Origin: Sphagnum compactum | Taxonomy: Eukaryota; Bryophyta; Sphagnopsida; Sphagnales | Length of the DNA: 64,000 nt | Direction of reading: 5' to 3' | Assembly (NCBI GenBank): GCA_965153455.1 | Contig: OZ234503.1 | Coordinates: 12,343,118 to 12,407,117, forward strand | In this document: one piece after another, positions 50,471 through 64,000 of the stretch | Position numbering within the stretch: the stretch's first letter is position 1 | Layout: the number at the start of each line of letters is the position of its first letter | Position numbers and translations under genes: made by a program | Notes under the pieces: model-generated | The model's input: only the letters and a program-made list of their open reading frames with translations | What the model was told of the DNA's origin: nothing | Databases searched by the model: none

Positions 50471-51964
50471 ATGCTGTTGGAGGTGTGGCCGAAGGATGAT
50501 GAGAGCAGCATCACGCTGCGTTTGGCACCTCCCTTGCGCTTGGAAGCAGATGGCTCAGGAATGCCGACGGAAGTATGGCTCAAGGAAGACGAAATTAGCG
50601 ACGTGACGCTGCGATTGGTACCATTGCAGCAGGCAGGAGGCAACTCGGAGCAGCAGCAGTTCCAGAGACAGGAGGACTCCGAAAAAGGACCTCTTCCCTG
50701 CAAAAAATCCAGAAAACAAGGTCCCTCAGACCTTTGTCGAAGAGGCGAATCCCAGGAGCAAGGGCAGTCATCGAAGAAGATGCCAGAACAGGTAGATGCT
50801 GTTGCTACCCTGCATGTCCACGCTGCATATCTGCGGCGATGTCAATACTTCGATGCATGCTTGGCGGAGCGATGGTCAAAGAATGACCTCCCCCTTGACC
50901 TGACCTTGGAAGCTCGCAGCAATCCGCGGGCTTATACACGCTGTATGCAGCTGCTCTACGCCCAGGAAGTCTCTCCTTCCTCCTTTGAGAATGTGGCACA
51001 TGCTATAGAAGTCATGCCTGTAGCTGCACAGCTTGTTTTCCAGGACTGTGTGGATAACTGCATGCGGTACCTGGCATTGATGCCCTGGAGCCCAGAGGAT
51101 CTGTCTGCTATCCGATGTGCCGTCTTGGCATTCCAGATCGCTCCTTCACCTGACTTGGCTGCCCGGCTTGGGACTTTTGGGAACCTTGCAAGAGACAGCT
51201 CTCTGGATGCACTGAAAAAAGTACTGGAGACTCTACTGATGAAGAGCATGCAGTTGAATCCACAGGATCAGATGCTTGAGACCAAGGTGCTGGAGAACAG
51301 AGCTGCATTTGAGAGGTTACTGAAGGTGTCAATGAGGGGACCTGTAGTGTCGAAGTTGGTTGCAACTGTTGTGAAAGCTGTCATGTACGATGCTCTACAG
51401 CGAGCTGTTGACGATTTCAGGCAACATTGCAGGATCCCACATTTGTACAAAGATGAGGAATTCTCTATTGCAGGCAAAGGTTTGTTCTGGCTATTGAACT
51501 CCCTTGTTGATTTTGGAATTGCTGAGTTAGCAGCTCGGACAATCTTTGTTGACAGATCCTTCTCTCAAATGCTGTTTGGTATCTGGCCTCTTGTAAGCAC
51601 AGAATATGCATACTCTGGTCTCAACTTTGTCCAAGACACCTGCAATGTGCTTGTTCGCTATCTGGACATAGTGGCCAAAGGAGAAATCTGGTTGGAAAAT
51701 TCTGTGCGCCTTGCTCTGGTTGAAGCATGGCTACCAGAGCTGGTAACAATCGATTTCTGTATTTATGAAGCCACCAAGAAGAATGTTGATAAAGCCTTGA
51801 ATGGAGTACTCAAGACCCTTCCTCCTCTTGATCAAGTGCAGTATCTCAAAAGCTGGCCAACCCAAAACTGGCCAAATCTTTCAGAGGCATTCGATGCGTG
51901 GTGTGGCACCATGTGCTCCAACCTTGCATTTCTAGAATCTGACGAGCAACAACTCAATGAATGA
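50471..51964 (+). CDS. BTB/POZ domain protein, At3g05675/At1g63850-like
   Basis: Single-exon frame of 497 residues. The N-terminal part has the BTB opening strand DVTLRLVP (about residue 45), then a Q/E/K-rich low-complexity insert, then LHVHAAYLRRCQYFDACLAE, the BTB helix where many family members have S-x-Y-F. The BACK-like region follows (MQLLYAQEVSPSSFENVAHA, FQDCVDNCMRYLALMPW). The C-terminal 250 residues match the conserved tail of the plant family (VSKLVATVVKAVM, IAGKGLFWLLNSLVDFGIAE, SFSQMLFGIWPLVS). Family members are proposed adaptors of CUL3 ubiquitin ligases. An upstream in-frame extension to 50120 exists, but its sequence looks like leader. The gene is convergent with SnRK1. A truncated copy lies at 9168-11290. 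Confidence 0.85.
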   Translation: MLLEVWPKDDESSITLRLAPPLRLEADGSGMPTEVWLKEDEISDVTLRLVPLQQAGGNSEQQQFQRQEDSEKGPLPCKKSRKQGPSDLCRRGESQEQGQSSKKMPEQVDAVATLHVHAAYLRRCQYFDACLAERWSKNDLPLDLTLEARSNPRAYTRCMQLLYAQEVSPSSFENVAHAIEVMPVAAQLVFQDCVDNCMRYLALMPWSPEDLSAIRCAVLAFQIAPSPDLAARLGTFGNLARDSSLDALKKVLETLLMKSMQLNPQDQMLETKVLENRAAFERLLKVSMRGPVVSKLVATVVKAVMYDALQRAVDDFRQHCRIPHLYKDEEFSIAGKGLFWLLNSLVDFGIAELAARTIFVDRSFSQMLFGIWPLVSTEYAYSGLNFVQDTCNVLVRYLDIVAKGEIWLENSVRLALVEAWLPELVTIDFCIYEATKKNVDKALNGVLKTLPPLDQVQYLKSWPTQNWPNLSEAFDAWCGTMCSNLAFLESDEQQLNE

Positions 51965-54155
51965 GCTATGTTTCTATGGAACCAGAGGTCTTTTGCAGTT
52001 TATAGCTTGTGCTGAATTTATGTCCAAAACAGAAAGGATTGACCTGCATTTGAAAAAGTAGTACAGTTCTGCTGCTGATCATCCCTTATGGGGGACCCTC
52101 TTTTAAAGGTTATTTTATGCATACAGAAGTGTGAGTCGTAATGTCAAAGTTCTGTGTTTCTCCACCAGCTGTACACTATTTCTTAAGGTGGAGATTAGAC
52201 CCCTGACCACCCAGAAGAATTGATTTTCTTTGCAACTTCTATCATAGCATCTGCTTTCCCCTGCAAGTTTGTCATCATCTTTCATGGAGTCATGGAGTAG
52301 TCACATCCCTGACTCTGTTTTGTGCTTCGATCAAAGGGTTTCATAGAACCAGTTGTGTTATGATGTTGTTGTCTCTAGTGATTTGCAGAGTATCCCTTAG
52401 TAGAACAAACCTGATGATAAAAAGAGTGACAAAAGCAGTGCAGATGCACAGGTACAGGACAGATGGTCATTTGCAGTGTTGAAGAAGTGAGGAGTAATTA
52501 TCACTTGGGTGCATGGGTGTGTTATTAGTTTGCATTTATTTGCTACTAAATTTAGCTTTAGTGGAGTTGAGGTTGTGGCGTGATTTGTAACAGACCTTTT
52601 TTTTCAACATTTGACAGTGTGCATTTCATATGTAAAAACATTTTATTCTCTTGTTTGTATTGTCAAAAAGATATAAAAGATGCAGAATAATTTGTAGGTC
52701 CACAATTACCTCCATTTCAGATGAATGCCTTTATAGCTTCAATGCCTTTTCTCTACTGCTTTCTTCCACTAGGTTACTCATATACAACTATTTCCTTTTC
52801 ACCATGCCTATACCAGTTTCGAATGCAACGAGTGAGTGGGTTTAATTCTATTACAATTGTTCATAGGAAGAACCATTACATATTTTATAAAATACAAAAA
52901 ACTACCAACCCAATTGAGACTTGTTTATATTAAGATTGTTTGTAGAAAACTCCATTGCATATTTACAAGATACAAAACAAAACAAACAAGCCAAACCGGA
53001 TTTGGCAGTTCAAAGTATATTAAGGGTTGACTGTATTAAGATTGTTCACAGAAAGCTTCATTGTGGATTTATGAGGTTACAACAAAACATCCGCATGAAA
53101 CAAAACCAAACATGACAATTCTTTTGCATGCAAAGTATCACACCGTTAACTTCATCATGAATGGTGGTTGCTTCAGACTGACTTCATCATCTCCATACAG
53201 ATAAGTATATGAGAATCTGCTAGAACTACTTTCCCATGTACAGTTATACATGAATCTGAATCCTTAATCTCTGGTGTTACTGGAAGCAATGAGAAAGGTT
53301 CCACCACATTGTTGTTGGCTGGGACTCACAGCGACAGCTAATATCATAAAGTTTCAATACAAAACACTTGTGTGTTTTCTTCCTCCTCATCTCTTTGCAG
53401 CTGGACTCTGGTCTGAGAGCTGGCTGCTCCAGGAAATCTCCTCTGCAAATTGCTTGCAGACAGACCAATTCAGGATTTTGTAAGATCATTCCTCCATATT
53501 GGTACATTGGCTGAGTCTTTACTGTAAAATTTACTTGCCTAGCCCACATTTTCAACAGAACTAAAATTCTGGTCATTAGATCTACACATTTTCCAGGCAT
53601 GATGATCACAGAAACTTTGCTAAACATAGAAGGAACTTGCAACAGAAATGAAGCCAAAGTGATCTTTCATGGTAAGCATACCATCTATTCTCCCACAAAA
53701 AAAAAGCTTTAAGGAAGCAAAGGAAATTGGTGAATCTGCAAAAATGAAAAAAGGCACTAGTTTATAGGTAAAACTATTAAATACTGGATCCTCTGGATAC
53801 TACAAAATTTGCTTGTAATCAAAGCAATAATGAATCAATTGAGGGTAAGAGCCTAAGAGGCTAAGAGGGTAAGGGCAGAGACTACTGGTGAGCTGTGATG
53901 GAAAATTTACAATGTGCGCAAGAAGGAAGTTTGAGGAAGACCAATTCTCTTCCCCTCCAAAATTCTGCACCAAGAATGCCGAACAGCAGTAAATCAGAGT
54001 TTGTTTAAGATTGAAATAAAGGTTCTAAAACAATGCACACATCCATATCCATATCTGTTGAGACTTTGAGAGAGTGCTGAACTTACCAGTTAGTTGAATA
54101 AAAAGTTGGTTGGTAATACTGAAAAGAGAGACATATGAGGTCTGCAGACATCATG
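51965..54155. other. Convergent intergenic region with both 3' UTRs
   Basis: Holds the 3' UTR of the BTB gene (likely ending within a few hundred bases; no unique polyadenylation signal can be chosen) and that of the minus-strand SnRK1 gene. Diverged repeats with TTGTTTAT..GTAGAAA and ATTGTTCA..AGAAAG words lie at 52850-53080. No extra gene is supported. Confidence 0.45.
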
Positions 54156-60448
<6,293 letters not shown>

Positions 60449-63340
60449 TTCTAATATTGTTCCACAGCCTGCTCATGTGCATTGAGCACCCTCTCCTTTC
60501 TCACTGATTCTCCATCAGTCACCAATCAAGCAAATAGACTTTTCAAAGAAATTTTGAAGCTTATACGTTTTCTAAAAGGAGGGCAGAGGAGAATCTGCAA
60601 TTTTTGACTTGTTTGCTGCAGATCTGTTTGCACAAGCATAAGATAAACTCCTGCTGAGTGAGTACAAGAGATCCCAGATTGGTTGGCAACCAACAACCAA
60701 CACCATAATCCCCTTCAATCCTGGTCCTTCAATCTGCAGTTGCGATTAAATCAGCTAGCTCCACATCTGCTACCTCAACACCTTGTCACCACACAGTGCT
60801 CAAGCTCTGATTGTTCCTGTCCTCCAAAAAATGACCAAAATGGAGAGAAGGCAACTTTGTTCCTTCTCCAATTCCACACAAGATCTCAATTTGTTCACTT
60901 GGCACTACCAAGAGTTCAAGCTTTAGTAGGGACTCTTGTCCTCCTTCAGCAATCTGTGACTGTCAAGCATTGATTCACACTTCCAAAGTAGGCCGAGTTC
61001 AGGGCTCAATTCATCATAAGTTTTCTTGGCAAGTTCAAATACCTAGCTGCTACTTAGATCCTTATAGTTCATAAGTCAGGAAGAAGCTACTGCTGTTCCT
61101 GACATGACCTAACCTTGCTCAAATCTAAAGAAGAAATCTCTAGTCTCAAAGTACCCTTCTTCTCAAAATGGACACTTCCTGCAATGTGGACATACATACA
61201 CTGCTTGACACAGTCTTCATTTCATCTCTGAGTTCTCATACTATACACTGGCAGAAATTTCAAAGGAGATACTTAGGTCAGTCAGTTGGGCTCTCACTTC
61301 AAACTCTTGATAACATTCTTTACATTTTGCCTCCTGGAATTTCCAAGGTTCTAGCAGTCATCAAAACTCCTAATCCTAAGAAAATTTGTGCTCTTCTTGT
61401 TCACTCCGTTTCTGCAATCTGTTCCCTGGAACTCAATCAATCTGGGGGCTCCAGATCTATTGTTAATTCCTTCACATGCCACTTCGTCCACCGGCCCTCC
61501 CTGGTGTTCAGAGCGCTAGAAGATCCAATGACAAGAATGAAAGATTCACCTTCAATGCTCTACTTCCGGGAGAGGAGAAAAGCCTGCTGTTATGAGAGAC
61601 GTTGTCTCACAAGAATCCCCGCAAACACGCTTGTGAATGTCCATTTGACGACCTCCACCGCATCAGGGTCCCACGGTACAGAGTCTGTCGCGTGGCGCTC
61701 AATCGGCCCTTGAGGTACATGTCGGAAAGACTCGTCTTCACTCCTCCTCGTCAAGCCCAGCCTAGCCAACTACTTCCGATCGAGAGCTCGAAACAACGCA
61801 GCAGGATCCGTGTGAACGTCCGAGAATCCAGAGTCCGCCTCCCGAGGGCGCGGCGATCAAAAGCGTTCTATCCGCTGGAAATCCAATACAGAGTATATAC
61901 ATTCAAGCTACAAAACAATACAATGGTCATCTCGTCAGTTCTCTGACGTGCTACAGGCCAGTGACACATCCGCATGCACCTAAGTATCTTCCCGAGACAC
62001 CTATCTGAGGCAGTGGAAACAAACTCTCTCTATTCTACGTCGATTACCGAAGCGCACAAAGCAGATCTGGGAGTAATTGTCCAGTCTAAGTCCAATCCAG
62101 TCTCAGCAAGCGGGTCAGGAGACAGTGAACAATATGTGCATGGAAGCTCGAAGAGATGGAGCACAGCATATGTACAGGAACCATGCATGCATCAAGGGAC
62201 CCCGCGGGGGGGGGGGGGGGGGTGGTGGTGGTGCACGAGCATCCATCATGGCGGATTCTCCACCTGCAGAGCTGTAAACAAGTTACTGCAATCTGCGAAG
62301 CAGCCGCAACGTGTAATGCAACATAGACATCTCCGTAGCAAGGGAAGAGCTCGAGAAGAATGAATGATCATGTTAGACTTAGTTGTGAAAAAACGCTTCC
62401 TCACGAAATTCAGCAAAGCAAACCAAGTTCTTCTCCTGAAAAGCACGACGCAAGTCTGGATCCTGTTGTTGCTGGAAAAGGAGTCCAACGAGTTCAGTGG
62501 AATCCATCTCAAATGCAACGATTCTGTGTGTACAACGGTATATAGTCCTCTATCCGAAACTCACTATGCCAGCTTCCCGTACTGCAAGCTTTCATCAACA
62601 CGAAAATCGGAAACGGAAACACCTCAAAGCTTCAATGGGAAGAAAACAAGGGAACGCACGCAAATCGCCAAAAAGAGCAAAGTGCTCACTCACCTCTGAG
62701 AACGCGAAGAAGAGTATTCTGCTGCGACTCCCCTGCTGCTGCTGCCGCAGCCGCCGCCGCCACAAACAATCGGCAACCGTGTTCTACGACGAGCAGCTCT
62801 GATCAACCGAATGCACACAAGGAAATGCATGAAAGGCAGGAAGAAGAAGCAAATGACAACAAACGAAAAACCAAGAGAATCTATACAGTTCCAGACAAAG
62901 GACGTGTTGTTCACTCGGGATATTTCCACTACTAAAAACCAGCGGAAAACAAAAACAAAAAACGCTTTAAAAAAGAAAAAAAAAGCTTCTCGTGCAAGCA
63001 AGGCTTAGGCTTCTTCTTCTTCTTCCAGCAGCACACTCAGCGTCCTATCTCCTGCAAAATCTTCACAAAATGAATTTCCTCCAAAGCACAAACAAGTTGA
63101 AAATAATTCTCCAAAGTATAACAACAAAAAAAGTCCTCCAGAAGATACGGAAGACTCCTGCTGGTATGTAGCGCAATTGTGCTTCAAGCTCCTCTACAAG
63201 AGAACGAGCGAGCGAGCGAGCGTGCAAGCAAGCAAAACAAAGCAAACAAACAAACAAGGTTTTTGTTTCTTTGTATTGTGTGCGTAACCAAAGGCTGCTT
63301 TCTGCAATCCCCAAAAAACACAAAAACAAAAAGACACAGC
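60449..63340 (-). promoter_or_regulatory. Upstream region, likely 5' UTR and promoter of SnRK1
   Basis: The region is GC-richer than the rest and has no convincing protein. The plus frame at 61168-61713 (181 codons) lacks a recognisable domain and overlaps the probable SnRK1 leader. An uninterrupted run of about 19 G, then GGTGGTGGTGG, lies at 62204-62232. A (GAGC)n-like run is at 63206-63222. SnRK1 genes of other plants often have a 5' UTR intron; one may lie here but I cannot place it. Confidence 0.35.
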
Positions 63341-63379
63341 AGTGAGCAGTGTCTTTTTAAGGAATTTTATTTATGGAGT

Positions 63380-63840
63380 AAGGTGGCAATCATCCGACAA
63401 TTTAGCCAGATTTGGCGATAAGAAAATATAAAAGTAGAAAATTTTTTTAGTATCCTTCTATATTTTTGGCTACCTGCTGCAACTCAGGATAGAATCTGGC
63501 GTTTTTTTTCCGAAATTGGCGATTAAAACCTCAAAAAATACTAAAGTTTCGCCATTTTTAAAAACAAAAAGCTATTTAGCGGAGTTTAGCCAAAAACATC
63601 CTGAGCACCGGTGCCTTTTTTTGGGAATTTGATTTGTGTGGCTTAAGCGGCAATCATCCATACGAAGATGTGGGGAAAATGGCAATCATCCATGGCAAAT
63701 TTTAGCCAAATCTCGCTATAAACCAGACCAGATATGAAGTACACGTCTTTAACAAGAGTTTCTGTATTTATGGCTACTGTACACTGAAAACTAAATATAT
63801 AGTAATCTGACGATTTTTACTATCGTCTTTTCTCACTGCT
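63380..63840 (+). repeat. Two tandem copies of the GGCAATCATCC dispersed repeat
   Basis: Copy one: GGTGGCAATCATCC, TTTAGCCAGATTTGGCGATAA, TATTTTTGGCTACCTG, GAAATTGGCGATTAAAACC. Copy two: GCGGCAATCATCCATACGAAG, TTTAGCCAAATCTCGCTATAA, TATTTATGGCTACTGT, AATCTGACGATTTTTAC. Same order as at 45325-45490. No coding capacity. Confidence 0.65.
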
Positions 63841-64000
63841 GTCTCCTGACCATCCTTGTTTTTGAAGGCGAAAATTTCCCCAAAATGAAAAAAGAAAGAG
63901 AGAAGGGAATATTCTGTCACAATATTGTCATTTTTTTCATGAGAAATTTGTCAAATTTTGTCACATTTGGACTCTGATTTCAGTTTGGTAACAAATTTTT

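Noticed and set aside
61168-61713. 181-codon plus-strand frame upstream of SnRK1
   Set aside because: No domain, repeat or signal is recognisable and it lies across the probable SnRK1 leader and promoter. It would need transcript support.

Overview
The window is nuclear DNA of a land plant. The evidence is a multi-intron SnRK1-type kinase gene, RLK/Pelle-type kinase genes with GT..AG introns, a BTB/POZ gene of the At3g05675/At1g63850 kind, CCCTAAA telomere-like tracts, and decayed Ty1/copia and CACTA (En/Spm) elements. Gene density is low: four coding loci and one truncated gene copy in 64 kb, with the rest AT-rich repeat debris. That suits a large, repeat-rich genome. A seedless plant such as a fern is plausible, but nothing I can read here fixes the species.

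Layout. 1-2.6 kb: tandem and dispersed repeats. 2.6-9.2 kb: copy 1 of a duplicated segment, carrying a TPR-array/protein-kinase gene (21 units of 102 bp, then a three-exon kinase). 9.17-11.29 kb: a 3'-truncated copy of the BTB gene, abutting the last kinase exon. 11.3-14.2 kb: AT-rich DNA ending in a CACTA terminus. 14.2-16.3 kb: dead CACTA transposase. 17-19.4 kb: two MITEs of one family and a purine-rich simple array. 19.5-20.75 kb: a 622-bp tandem duplication with telomere-like motifs and a possible Harbinger-like fragment. 22.4-33.2 kb: copy 2 of the TPR-kinase segment, with its array expanded to 63 units including a 612-bp higher-order repeat. 36.3-44.9 kb: an old Ty1/copia element split by four nested DNA-transposon insertions, each with a readable target-site duplication. 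48.9-52 kb: the intact BTB gene. 54.2-60.4 kb: a ten-exon SnRK1 catalytic-subunit gene on the minus strand, convergent with the BTB gene. 60.4-64 kb: its upstream region and dispersed repeats.

How the genes relate. The two TPR-kinase loci are paralogues from one segmental duplication. They encode a cytoplasmic-looking protein with an N-terminal TPR solenoid and a C-terminal non-RD RLK/Pelle kinase, the reverse of the order in brassinosteroid-signalling kinases. Both arrays carry stop codons (copy 2 also a 2-nt frameshift), while both kinase domains and their splice sites stay open. The SnRK1 gene (energy sensing) and the BTB gene (likely E3-adaptor type) are ordinary housekeeping or regulatory genes with no visible functional link to the TPR kinases.
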